Below, one piece after another: positions 24,603 through 32,202 of a stretch of 41,641 nt of DNA. Below the pieces are notes generated by a model. It worked only from the letters and a program-made list of their open reading frames with translations, did not search any database and had not been told where the DNA came from. Both the position numbers and the translations under genes were made by a program. The DNA comes from JACCQS01 sp050999295 (GTDB taxonomy: Bacteria > Actinomycetota > Actinomycetes > Mycobacteriales > Geodermatophilaceae). The DNA is taken from assembly GCA_050999295.1 (NCBI GenBank), contig JBPCPI010000106.1, forward strand, positions 1-41,641, in the 5' to 3' direction. Each line of letters opens with the position of its first letter. Positions within the stretch are counted from its first letter, which is position 1.

Positions 24603-26830
24603 TGCGAGGCGAGCCGGGCCATCCCGTCGGGCAGCGGTTGGGCATGTACGACGATCAGTCGCTGGGTGGCGCGGGAGAGTGCGACGTAGAGGTCGTGCCG
24701 CCCGCGGCCACGCTCGGCCACGATCGCGGCCGGCTCGACCACCACGACGGTGTCGAACTCCAGACCCTTGGTTGTCCGTGGGGTCAGCACGACCGCGGGC
24801 GCGTCAAGGCTGGCCCGTCCGGCGGTCGACGCTGCGGGGATCTCGCTCCGGACAGCTGCGGCAACAGCGGCCAGGTGCACGGAAGGCACGATGATCCCGA
24901 CGGTCCCGCCGGATTCGCCCGCGGCATAGGCAGCGGCCTGCGCGCCGGCCAGTCGGGCGACCTCGGCCGGGAGAACCGGAGCCGGCACGCCCACGGTCAC
25001 CGGTTGCTCGCCAGCGGATCTGATCGCCTCCGGCGCTGTGGCCTGCGGGTCCGCAGTGTGCAGGACGTCGGCGGCCACGGCCATGATCTCGGTGGGTGTG
25101 CGGTAGTTGACGGTCAGTTCGACCTGGCGCCAGTGCCCCGGCGCGTACGGATCGAGAGCCTGAGCCCACGTCCGCAGACTGGACGGACCACTGGCCTGGG
25201 CAAGGTCGCCGACGACGGTCATCGACCGGCTGGGGCAGCGCCGGGCCAGCATCCGCCATGCCATCGGGGACAGCTCCTGCGCCTCGTCGACGATGACGTG
25301 CCCGTACGCCCAGGCCCGGTCCGACCCGGCTCGCTCGGCCGTCGAGTGCCGGGTCGGCGCGCCCCGATAACGCGCGGCCACAAGGGACGCGTCGACCGGG
25401 ACCATCAGGTCGAGTTCGGCGAGCATCTCCGCGGCGAACCCCTCCTCGGCGGCTTCTTCGGCGGCCCGGGCGACTGCAGCCGGATCAGCGGGGACGGTCG
25501 TGCCCAGCCGCTCGGCCAGTTCGTCCAGCAGCGGCATGTCGGCCGCCGTCCAGCCGGACTCGGCCGGCCGGGCCAGAACCTGCCGCTCCGCCACGGGAAG
25601 CCGGTCGGCGGCCCGGTCCAGGAATCGCTGGTCGGCATAGAGGGTCCGCAGGACGCCCTCGGGGTTGAGCACCGGCCAGCAGGAATCAAGGGCGTCGATG
25701 ACCGGGTCGTGCTCGCGGAGTTCGCTGATCAGGTCCGCGCGGGAGTTCGGGTCGAGCACGTCCTGGTCCAGGGCACGGGCGGCCTGCCCGGCCAATCCGT
25801 TGACCAGTTCTCGGAGGAACACCGCCCGCGCGCGGTTGTGCGGTCGACGCGACCGCCTGGCTCGCCCGCGGCAACGGGCCACCTCGTTCCGATCGACCAC
25901 CAGAGTTGTTCTGCCGTACCGTATTTCAAGCTCGCACTCCGGCAGCGACTGGTGGAGCCGGATGGCATGACCGAGAACGTCCGCCATCCGTGGGTCTCCC
26001 TTGACCGCCGCGACCGCATCGTCTTCCTCGGCGGTTACCCGGGCTCCGCGGTAGAGCCCGGAGATCGTCGTCAGCAGGACGCCGGTCTCGCCGAGGCTGG
26101 GCAGGACCCGCTCGATGTAGCGGAGGAAGACATCGCCCGGACCGACGACGAGGACACCCCGCGAAGCCAGTTGCCGGCGGTGTTCGTAGAGCAGGTAAGC
26201 CGCGCGATGCAGCGCAACCGCTGTCTTGCCGGTCCCGGGCCCGCCCTCGACGACGAGCACCCCGTCCAGACCGGAGCGGATGACCGCGTCCTGTTCGGCC
26301 TGGATGGTGGCCACGATGTCGCCCATGTGGCCGGTACGGCCGGCGTTCAACGCAGCGAGCAGGGCCCCCTCACCGGCCAGGTGCCGCTGGTCGTCCGCGC
26401 TGACCGAGTCGAGGTCGAGCACGTCGTCCTCGATGCCCAACACGATTCGTTGCCGGGTCCGGATGTGGCGACGCCGTACGACGCCCTGCGGCGCCCGGGG
26501 AGTCGCCGCGTAGAACGGTCGCGCGGCCGGCGCGCGCCAGTCGACCAGCAACCGGTCATAGTTCGGGCTGGCAACGCCGATCCGGCCGATGTAGAACCGC
26601 TCGCCATCGGCGGCATCGATCCGGCCGAAACACAAGCCCTCCTCGATCCCGTCGAGTTGGGCGACCCGATCCTCGAGCATGCCGGCCCGGCTGTCCCGCT
26701 CGGAGCGGCCCTGGTGGGTCAAGCCGGAGACCCGCTGCAGCCGGACATCCGACAGGTCCGATCGCGCCCGTGCCCGGAGTTCGTCGACCCGGCGGTAGAG
26801 CGCGGAGATGTAGACCTGCTCGGTGGCCAA
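24596..26830 (-). CDS. HelD/HelR-type RNA polymerase-associated ATPase
   Basis: This is a UvrD-like superfamily I ATPase of the HelD group, which binds RNA polymerase and dislodges it from DNA or nucleic acids. The actinobacterial HelR members can displace rifamycins. The 744-residue protein has a coiled N-terminal region (residues 1-65, ATEQVYISALYRRVDELRAR) that would enter the polymerase secondary channel. Then come IGRIGV and WRAPAARPFY, Walker A GGPGTGKT (196-203), VIVDEAQELSPM as Walker B, NYRTPTEI, and the final TTKGLEFDTVVVVEP with LYVALSRATQRL. The only usual start codon in frame is TTG 26830. The frame stays open to about 26895 and reads TRDELATEQ, a family-like beginning, but without ATG or GTG there, so the start is uncertain. 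Confidence 0.88.
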   Translation of the reverse strand: MATEQVYISALYRRVDELRARARSDLSDVRLQRVSGLTHQGRSERDSRAGMLEDRVAQLDGIEEGLCFGRIDAADGERFYIGRIGVASPNYDRLLVDWRAPAARPFYAATPRAPQGVVRRRHIRTRQRIVLGIEDDVLDLDSVSADDQRHLAGEGALLAALNAGRTGHMGDIVATIQAEQDAVIRSGLDGVLVVEGGPGTGKTAVALHRAAYLLYEHRRQLASRGVLVVGPGDVFLRYIERVLPSLGETGVLLTTISGLYRGARVTAEEDDAVAAVKGDPRMADVLGHAIRLHQSLPECELEIRYGRTTLVVDRNEVARCRGRARRSRRPHNRARAVFLRELVNGLAGQAARALDQDVLDPNSRADLISELREHDPVIDALDSCWPVLNPEGVLRTLYADQRFLDRAADRLPVAERQVLARPAESGWTAADMPLLDELAERLGTTVPADPAAVARAAEEAAEEGFAAEMLAELDLMVPVDASLVAARYRGAPTRHSTAERAGSDRAWAYGHVIVDEAQELSPMAWRMLARRCPSRSMTVVGDLAQASGPSSLRTWAQALDPYAPGHWRQVELTVNYRTPTEIMAVAADVLHTADPQATAPEAIRSAGEQPVTVGVPAPVLPAEVARLAGAQAAAYAAGESGGTVGIIVPSVHLAAVAAAVRSEIPAASTAGRASLDAPAVVLTPRTTKGLEFDTVVVVEPAAIVAERGRGRHDLYVALSRATQRLIVVHAQPLPDGMARLASQS

Positions 26831-27012
26831 CTCGTCCCGGGTCCGCCCGGAAGTGCCGACCGAAGGCCCAGGGCTGGTCCGTACGTCGTCGATGATTTGC
26901 GGCTCTCTTTCTGCTCATCACGACGGCGGCGGTCGCGCGGGGGGCTCTCCATCGTCGTACGAAGTGCGCGTCCTGTCACGTCGACTTGTCCGTTGTGGGG
27001 GCCCGCGCTTGA

Positions 27013-27070
27013 CCGTTATGCGCACAACGGCGACGAAACCGCTCCAGATCTGACCTTTGTGCGCATAACC
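27013..27070. repeat. Degenerate palindrome doublet, centres 41 bp apart
   Basis: CCGTTATGCGCACAACGG (27013-27030) and TTTGTGCGCATAACC (27056-27070) are one-base variants of GTTATGCGCATAAC. Their centres are 41 bp apart, the same spacing as the perfect doublet at 6676-6733. It lies in the gap upstream of the helD-like gene and downstream of the TetR remnant. Confidence 0.75.
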
Positions 27071-27103
27071 GGCGAAGGGTGAAGGGTAGCGGGGTAGGGC
27101 GGG

Positions 27104-27619
27104 TCAGGAGGTCAGGGCGGCGACGACGAAGGTGGCCAATCGCTGCGCCAGATCCTCCGGTACGTCCCAGCGGAAAACGTACAACCAGGTGAAGGCAACC
27201 CCGAGCAGTACCGCGCAGGTCAGCCGGGCATCGGCAGAGCCGGTCACCTCCCCTCGATCTCGGGCGTTGGACAGGATTGCCTCGATTCGTTCGACATCGG
27301 TGGTGATGAACCGCTGCTGGGCACGTTGCTGGAACTCGGCGTCCCCGAGTTCGCCGAGCAGATACGGCAGCGCCGCCAGTGCGATCGGCGCCCGAAAGAC
27401 GGTGAGTAGCCCCTCGGCCTCAGCGAGCAGATCGCCATGGAGGGATCCGGTGTGGACGTCGGGGACGAGGCTCTCGGCATAGAACAGAGCGGCGATGACC
27501 ACCTCGGCCTTGGACCTGTAGCGCCGGTAGATCGCGCCCTTGCCGACACGTGCTCGGGCGGCCACCGCGTCCATCGTGAGCGCGGGGTAGCCGGAGTCGA
27601 CCAGGAGGTCGCGGACCGC
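27104..27619 (-). pseudogene. TetR-family regulator, 5'-truncated
   Basis: The frame encodes most of a TetR regulator: VRDLLVDSGYPALTMDAVAA, then RARVGKGAIYRRYRSKAEVV, then a ligand-binding domain ending DLAQRLATFVVAALTS. The DNA-binding helix-turn-helix is there, but the first 10-15 residues of a normal TetR are missing. No ATG, GTG or TTG lies before the domain; the first usable start is ATG 27574, inside the helix-turn-helix. Immediately upstream the sequence turns into the hydrophobic plus-strand frame described below. The gene therefore seems to have lost its start by a deletion or rearrangement. A rare CTG start at LLV cannot be excluded. Confidence 0.65.
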
Positions 27620-27627
27620 AAGCGGCG

Positions 27628-27864
27628 TTCTGGCAGTTGGTGGCCAGCTTTGCCGTCCCGCTGCTGGTACTCTCCGCCTTGCTCTTGGGCCTGCTCCGCG
27701 CCGAAGTGCCGATCCCCGGATACGTCGGGTACGCCCTGATGGTCTGGATCCTGGTCTGCTCGGCGATCCTGGAGCCGTCCGGCTTTCCCCTGGGGCTGAT
27801 CCCGGCCGGAATGCTGATCCTCGCGCACCGCCGCCGGAGTCGGACCGCTGCCCCGGCCGGTTAG
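27628..27864 (+). pseudogene. C-terminal fragment of a membrane protein, 5'-truncated
   Basis: The plus frame reads FWQLVASFAVPLLVLSALLL, then GLLRAEVPIPGYVGYALMVW, then ILVCSAILEPSGFPLGLIPA, and ends in a basic tail HRRRSRTAAPAG. It has two transmembrane segments and a positive-inside end, a composition quite unlike a random shadow frame. It has no ribosome-binding site and no family that I recognise. Its reading frame begins exactly where the TetR remnant on the other strand ends. The simplest model is a once divergent TetR/membrane-protein pair that lost both 5' ends and the shared promoter. Confidence 0.55.
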
Positions 27865-27933
27865 CGCCACAGCATCCACTTTGGAGGGGCCAAAAGCATC
27901 GGTTGGGTAGCGAACCGGCCTTAAGCGCGTCAG

Positions 27934-29112
27934 TCAGCGCCGCAGGGGCTGGAGGTGCAGGGCGCCGGTCGCATAGTCGTCGGCCTCGGGCAGATAGAGC
28001 CGCTGGACCGCGGCCAGCACTGCCTGGGCGATCGTGCTGCGGAATCGGGCATCGAGCAACAGCCGTCGGTCGACCGGGTGGGAGAGGTAGCCGCAGTCCA
28101 GCTGTACGGCCGGCATCCTGGTCAGCCGCAACAGATCCCATGACTTGGCATGGGTTCCGCAGTCGAGCAGCGCCGTTCGGGAGACCACCTCGCGGCGGAG
28201 CATACTGGCGAAGCTCTCGCCCACCGAGGACCCAGGCCCAGAGCCGGAGCCGGTGCCGAAGTAGTAGGTCGCGACACCCCGCGCGTGCGGCGAGGGGTGG
28301 AACTCGACATGCAGGGAGAGCAGCAGGTCGGCGTCGGTGGAGTTGGCCAGGGCGGCGCGTTCCAGCACGGTCGGGCTGCCGCGGCGACCGCGGGTCAGAT
28401 AGGCCGTACCACCGGCAGCGGCCAGCTGACCCTCGATCCGTGAGGCGATGTCCCAGGTCAGGTCGGCCTCGGTGGTCTCACCCAGCACATGTCCCTTGTC
28501 CGGACCGCCATGGCCGGGATCGATGACCACCCGCTTGCCGAACAGGTGCGGACCCGACGAGACCAAGGCCGCCTCCTGACGGAGCAGTTGCGGACGCCCA
28601 CCGCTGACGACTCGGTTGAGCTGACGCAGTGCCCGGATGGTCGCCGGGCCACACGTGCCGTCCGGAGTCAGTCCGTAGTCGGCCTGAAAGCCGCGCAGGG
28701 CTCGCTCGGTCGCGACGCCGAACACCGCATCCGGCTTACCCGCGTCGTATCCCAGGCCGATCAGCCGCTCCTGCAGGGTCAGGACGTCGTCCCCGTGCAT
28801 CAGCCGGCTCGGCGAGTACTGCAGCAGCCGGTCACCGAAGCGCCAACGCGCCGACGTCATCGCGTCATAGGTCTCGCGTCCCACGATCCCGTCCACCGAC
28901 AACCCACGGACCTGCTGGAAATGGCGTACGGCCAGTTCCACCGCGGAGTCGTACTCCGCGGTCTCGGTGTCGGCCGGTGCCCGGTTGCGCGGTTCGCGCG
29001 GTTCGCGCAGCAGTCCGAGCGCAGTGAGGATGTCTCGCACGTCGGCGACCCCGGCTCCGGTGTCTCCGAGCCGCAGCATGGAGCCGCTGCGCTCCTGCGG
29101 GGATCGGCTCAC
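27934..29112 (-). CDS. cwlM: CwlM-like peptidoglycan-synthesis regulator (amidase_3 fold)
   Basis: It is homologous to mycobacterial CwlM, which sits beside the trx genes in the same order. In mycobacteria CwlM is not a working amidase; when phosphorylated by PknB it stimulates MurA. The 392 residues hold two peptidoglycan-binding-like domains (about 14-88 and 108-165). The amidase_3 fold follows from about 193, with Zn-ligand motifs VVIDPGHGG (His201), GETTEADL (Glu212/Glu215) and LSLHVEFHPS (His268). The catalytic Glu of active amidases is replaced by Asp339 in AVQLDCGYLSH. No signal peptide is present, so it is cytoplasmic. The C-terminus reads ATGALHLQPLRR, without the Thr-rich phosphorylated tail of the mycobacterial protein. 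It starts at GTG 29112 with no clear ribosome-binding site. Confidence 0.88.
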   Translation of the reverse strand: MSRSPQERSGSMLRLGDTGAGVADVRDILTALGLLREPREPRNRAPADTETAEYDSAVELAVRHFQQVRGLSVDGIVGRETYDAMTSARWRFGDRLLQYSPSRLMHGDDVLTLQERLIGLGYDAGKPDAVFGVATERALRGFQADYGLTPDGTCGPATIRALRQLNRVVSGGRPQLLRQEAALVSSGPHLFGKRVVIDPGHGGPDKGHVLGETTEADLTWDIASRIEGQLAAAGGTAYLTRGRRGSPTVLERAALANSTDADLLLSLHVEFHPSPHARGVATYYFGTGSGSGPGSSVGESFASMLRREVVSRTALLDCGTHAKSWDLLRLTRMPAVQLDCGYLSHPVDRRLLLDARFRSTIAQAVLAAVQRLYLPEADDYATGALHLQPLRR

Positions 29113-29154
29113 CGGATCATTCTGGCATCTGCGGTCCAGCTGGTCGTGCCAACG

Positions 29155-29188
29155 AAAAAGCCAATCCGGCGGACTGGCCGGATCGGCT
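29155..29188 (-). terminator. Intrinsic terminator after trxA
   Basis: On the minus strand a 12-bp stem with one mismatch (29177-29188 pairing with 29159-29170, loop of 6) is followed at once by TTTTT (29159-29155). It is a textbook Rho-independent terminator 29 bp past the trxA stop. It separates the trxB-trxA transcript from cwlM, which therefore needs its own promoter. Confidence 0.88.
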
Positions 29189-29217
29189 CTCTGCGCCCGA
29201 ACGGGCCCAGTCGTCGC

Positions 29218-29544
29218 TTACAGGTAATCAGCGAGCTCGGCGAGGATGGCGGACTTGGGCTTGGCACCGATGATCGACTTCACCGGCTTGCCGTCCACGT
29301 ACACCGTCATGGTCGGAATGGACATGACGTTGTAGTCCATGGCCGTCTTGGGGTTCTCGTCGATGTTCAGCTTGGCGATGGTCAGCTTGTCACCGTGCGA
29401 CTCCGCAATTTCTTCCAAGACCGGGGCGATCATCTTGCACGGGGTGCACCACTCGGCCCAGAAGTCGACGAGTACGGGCAAGCTGCTGCCCAGTACGTCG
29501 GTGTTGAAGCTGTCGTCGGTGACGGTCTTGGTGTTGCCTGCCAT
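29218..29544 (-). CDS. trxA: Thioredoxin
   Basis: This is a cytoplasmic disulfide reductase, recycled by thioredoxin reductase. It has 108 residues, the normal length. The active site reads WCTPC (Cys33, Cys36), where most thioredoxins have WCGPC, so Gly34 is replaced by Thr. Other family marks are VLVDFWAEW, LNIDENPKTAMDYNV and SIPTMTVYVDGKPV, with the cis-proline. AGGAGA lies 7 nt before ATG 29544. It follows trxB by 68 bp on the same strand and ends at a strong terminator. Confidence 0.96.
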   Translation of the reverse strand: MAGNTKTVTDDSFNTDVLGSSLPVLVDFWAEWCTPCKMIAPVLEEIAESHGDKLTIAKLNIDENPKTAMDYNVMSIPTMTVYVDGKPVKSIIGAKPKSAILAELADYL

Positions 29545-29575
29545 GGAAATCTCCTGTGGTCGTTGCGTTGGCTCG

Positions 29576-29612
29576 GGGCTCTGGTGGTGCGGGGCGCTCT
29601 GGTGGTGCGGGC
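29576..29612. repeat. Direct repeat GCTCTGGTGGTGCGGG x2
   Basis: Two exact copies of GCTCTGGTGGTGCGGG, separated by a few bases, fill much of the 68-bp gap between trxB and trxA. Their purpose is unknown; slippage during replication would explain them. Confidence 0.7.
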
Positions 29613-30560
29613 TCAGGGGTGTTCGGCTTCGATCGGGATGTCAGCCAGCCAGCGTTCGGCGTCGATCGCCGCGGCGCAGCCGGTGCCGGCCGCGGTGATG
29701 GCCTGACGGTAGGTGTGGTCTACGACATCGCCGCAGGCGAACACGCCGTCGATGTTCGTTTTGGTAGTCGGGTGCTCCACGAGGACATAGCCGGCATCGT
29801 CGAGTTTGAGTTGGCCGGCGAACAACTCAGTGCGCGGGTCGTGACCGATGGCGACGAACATCCCAGTGACATCGAGACGTTCTTTCTCGCCGCTGACGGC
29901 GGCGGTCAGTTCGACCCCTTCGACCTTCTCGGTTCCGTGGACCTCGCTGACCGTCGTACCGAGCTTCCACTTGGTCTTCTCGTTGTTCCGGGCCCGGTCC
30001 TGCATGATCTTGCTCGCCCGCAGCTCCTCGCGGCGGTGCACAACCGTCACGGACTTGGCAAACTTCGTGAGGAAGGTGGCTTCCTCCATCGCGGAGTCGC
30101 CGCCGCCGACCACGACGATGTCCTGGTCCCGGAAGAAGAATCCATCGCAGGTCGCGCAGGCCGAGACGCCATGGCCGAGCAGCCGCGCTTCGTTGTCCAG
30201 GCCCAGATAGCGGTACTTCGACCCAGTGGCCACGATCACGGCCTTGGCGAGGTAGGTGTCGTCGCCGACCTTGACCACCTTGGGGTTTGCCGTGAGGTCG
30301 ACCTCGGTGACGTCGGTCGGAATCAGTTCGGCGCCGAAGCGCTCTGCCTGCCCTCGCAGGTCCTCCATGAGCTGTGGGCCCTGGATGCCCTCGACGAAAC
30401 CGGGGAAGTTCTCCACCTCGGTCGTCGTCATCAACGCACCGCCGTACTGGACGCCCTCGAAGACCAGCGGCACGAGGTTGGCCCGCGCGGCGTAGATCGC
30501 CGCGGTGTACCCGGCCGGCCCGGAGCCGATGATGATGACGTTGCGTACCTGGTCAGGCAC
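29613..30560 (-). CDS. trxB: Thioredoxin reductase
   Basis: This is a homodimeric flavoprotein that passes electrons from NADPH to thioredoxin. The 315 residues carry the FAD-binding GSGPAG (12-17), the redox pair CATC (Cys135, Cys138) followed by DG, the NADPH-binding VVGGGDSAMEEA, and the C-terminal FAD motif GVFACGDVVDHTYRQAITAAGTG. The start is GTG 30560, preceded by GAGGGG. It lies downstream of the anti-sigma gene and sigM, all on the minus strand. In corynebacteria and mycobacteria sigM is linked to the same trx genes, so control by SigM under disulfide stress is likely here too. Confidence 0.97.
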   Translation of the reverse strand: MPDQVRNVIIIGSGPAGYTAAIYAARANLVPLVFEGVQYGGALMTTTEVENFPGFVEGIQGPQLMEDLRGQAERFGAELIPTDVTEVDLTANPKVVKVGDDTYLAKAVIVATGSKYRYLGLDNEARLLGHGVSACATCDGFFFRDQDIVVVGGGDSAMEEATFLTKFAKSVTVVHRREELRASKIMQDRARNNEKTKWKLGTTVSEVHGTEKVEGVELTAAVSGEKERLDVTGMFVAIGHDPRTELFAGQLKLDDAGYVLVEHPTTKTNIDGVFACGDVVDHTYRQAITAAGTGCAAAIDAERWLADIPIEAEHP

Positions 30561-30628
30561 TTGTTATCCCCTCGCTCCGGTGGTTGCTGAGAGCACAACG
30601 TGAGGGTACGGGCGGGCATTCCCCAGCG

Positions 30629-30654
30629 GGGCGCCCCACGGCTCGAGGAGCCTA
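30629..30654 (-). terminator. Possible hairpins after the anti-sigma gene
   Basis: Two GC-rich inverted repeats lie at the anti-sigma stop codon and just past it: GGCTC-GAG-GAGCC (30642-30654) and GGGGCGCCCC (30629-30638). No T-tract follows. They may slow or end transcription before trxB, or simply reflect base composition. Confidence 0.3.
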
Positions 30655-31371
30655 GATCTGGCCCTCGTCGATCGCCTCGATCTCGGGGTCTTCCAGCGAG
30701 CAGTCGTCGACCACGATCACGCGGGCAACGGTGGGGTCGGACGTGGTGAAGAACACCGCGTCTCGGTCGCGCCCGCCGTAGCGGATCTCGATGACCCCGA
30801 TCAACTCGTCGACACCCGCGACCTGGACACTCGGCACGCAGTCCTGCGGCGCGGGCGTTCCCTCCAGGCGCAGCGGCTGTTCGCCCTCGCCGCCGGTCAC
30901 CAGCCCGGCGACCGCATCGGGAAGGCTGTCCGCGTCGAGGTCGGGCAGGCCCGCTGGTACGGACACCCCGCTGTCCTCGCCGTCAGCCGTCACGGCCCCC
31001 TGGCGATCGCCCAGGACCTGCGAGAGCGCGACGCCACCGCCACCAACGACGATCACCCCGGCCGCAGCCATCCCGATCAGCTGTTGGCGCCTTTTTCGTC
31101 GGTCCCGCAGCTGGGCGACCGAGACCACCGAGGCCTCGCGACCGAGGGCAGCATCGAGACGAGCGACTACGTCGGCCGGCATGGGGATCGGTGGGAGCCA
31201 ACGCAGTTCGTTGCCGGTCTGTTCCAGCGCCCGCAGGATAAGCGTGCACTCGGCACAGCCCTCGGCGTGCGCGCGAACGGAGCGATCCTGCACTACCGGA
31301 AGCAGGTTGGCGGACAGGTCGGCCAGGACTTCGATGTCGTAGCCGCCGGGTGGATGTGGCGCCGTGCTCAT
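30652..31371 (-). CDS. Membrane anti-sigma factor (zinc-binding type) for SigM
   Basis: The position directly after sigM, as with Rv3912 next to sigM in M. tuberculosis, points to its cognate anti-sigma factor. The 239 residues have a zinc anti-sigma motif with H-x3-C-x2-C (His35, Cys39, Cys42 in VRAHAEGCAEC). A basic stretch RDRRKRRQQL is followed by one transmembrane helix (GMAAAGVIVVGGGGVALS, about 100-120). The rest is an acidic extracytoplasmic domain. The start is ATG 31371 with AAGGAGG 8 nt upstream; an earlier in-frame ATG (31413) lacks this. Two of three zinc ligands are cysteines in the pattern found in redox-sensing anti-sigma factors, so oxidation could release SigM. Confidence 0.88.
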   Translation of the reverse strand: MSTAPHPPGGYDIEVLADLSANLLPVVQDRSVRAHAEGCAECTLILRALEQTGNELRWLPPIPMPADVVARLDAALGREASVVSVAQLRDRRKRRQQLIGMAAAGVIVVGGGGVALSQVLGDRQGAVTADGEDSGVSVPAGLPDLDADSLPDAVAGLVTGGEGEQPLRLEGTPAPQDCVPSVQVAGVDELIGVIEIRYGGRDRDAVFFTTSDPTVARVIVVDDCSLEDPEIEAIDEGQI

Positions 31372-31462
31372 GTACTGGCCTCCTTCCCGACTCTGCAGTG
31401 CATGCGCTGACAACTATCTCTGACGATAACTGTCCCAAGGCTTCGTACTGACTGCTCGAAGC

Positions 31463-32089
31463 TCAGACGGGACCAGCGTCGTTGCGGTTCCCCTGGCCCT
31501 TAGGAGCACGAAGATGTCCGAGCGAGACGGCCAGTCGCGCCCGGCCGCGCGAGCAGCGACTCTTGACCGTGCCCACCGGCACCCCGAGGGCCTCGGCGGC
31601 GTCAGCGACGGGGAAACCCTGTACGTCGACCAGCACGATGGCTGCCCGCTGGTCGATGGGCAGCTCACCGAGGGCCCGCTCGACGGCGATGCCGAGTTCA
31701 CGTTCGGCGATCCGATCGTGCGGATCGGCAGGTTGGAATGCCTCCTCCTCGCGTAAGGGCACACTCGGCCGCGCGGATCGGCGCCGAGACTGGTCAAGGC
31801 AGGCGTTGACCACGATCCGATGCAGCCAGGTGGTGACCGCGGACTGGCCGCGGAAGGATGCCGCGTTGCGGAACGCCGAGATCAGCGCCTCCTGTACGGC
31901 ATCGGCCGCGTCCTCCGGACTACGGGTGGTGCGCAGAGCCACCGCCCAGAGCCGGTCCCGATGTCGGCGCACCAATTCGCTGAACGCGACTGGGTTGCCC
32001 TGAAGGTGGGCAGCGAGCAGCGCATTGTCACTCGCGGTCTCCAACGCTGATGCATTGGCCGCAGCCCCGATGCGTCTGGGGCCCCCCAC
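31463..32089 (-). CDS. sigM: ECF RNA polymerase sigma factor SigM
   Basis: This is an extracytoplasmic-function sigma factor. The 208 residues hold region 2 (LVRRHRDRLWAVALRTTRSP, EDAADAVQEALISAFRNAAS) and region 4 (VERALGELPIDQRAAIVLVD, then VQGFPVADAAEALGVPVGTV, then KSRCSRGRARLA). The context of anti-sigma, trxB, trxA and cwlM downstream and murJ upstream identifies it as the SigM type. No ribosome-binding site fits the GTG at 32089. Instead TAAGGT (32102-32097 on the minus strand) lies 7 nt before it, as expected for a leaderless transcript. Targets probably include the trx genes; that is inference from other genera. Confidence 0.92.
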   Translation of the reverse strand: MGGPRRIGAAANASALETASDNALLAAHLQGNPVAFSELVRRHRDRLWAVALRTTRSPEDAADAVQEALISAFRNAASFRGQSAVTTWLHRIVVNACLDQSRRRSARPSVPLREEEAFQPADPHDRIAERELGIAVERALGELPIDQRAAIVLVDVQGFPVADAAEALGVPVGTVKSRCSRGRARLAVSLGHLRAPKGQGNRNDAGPV

Positions 32090-32096
32090 ACGGTTG

Positions 32097-32102
32097 ACCT
32101 TA
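32097..32102 (-). promoter_or_regulatory. Candidate -10 box of sigM (leaderless)
   Basis: TAAGGT matches the TANNNT pattern of actinobacterial -10 elements and ends 7 nt before the sigM GTG. Transcription would then begin at or next to the start codon. The -35 region cannot be named with confidence. Confidence 0.4.
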
Positions 32103-32163
32103 GTTGCTGCCCGCTATCGGCCCCTCAATATCTGATTGTTCACCTCGCTCGCTCCGCTCCTTC

Positions 32164-32179
32164 GGGCCGTGGACGGCCC
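32164..32179 (-). terminator. Possible hairpin after the pseudokinase gene
   Basis: GGGCCGT (32164-32170) and ACGGCCC (32173-32179) form a 7-bp stem 24 bp past the stop of the pseudokinase gene. The loop is only two bases and no T-tract follows, so the call is weak. The flanking sequence CTCGCTCGCTCCGCTCC is low complexity. Confidence 0.35.
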
Positions 32180-32202
32180 TGCGATGCTCACTCGCTGTCG
32201 GC

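Noticed and set aside
24602..27082. 826-codon open frame on the plus strand across the helD-like gene
   Set aside because: It is the antisense frame of a well-conserved ATPase gene in high-GC DNA; its translation is rich in Gly/Arg/Asp without any domain.
26831..27103. Rifamycin-associated promoter element upstream of the helD-like gene
   Set aside because: I looked for the 19-bp inverted repeat known upstream of rifamycin-responsive genes and saw only partial resemblance (GGGGGCCCGCGCTTG), so it is not claimed.
27620..28141. In-frame extension upstream of the TetR remnant
   Set aside because: The translation is Arg/Gly/Pro-rich and overlaps the cwlM gene; it cannot supply a natural TetR N-terminus.
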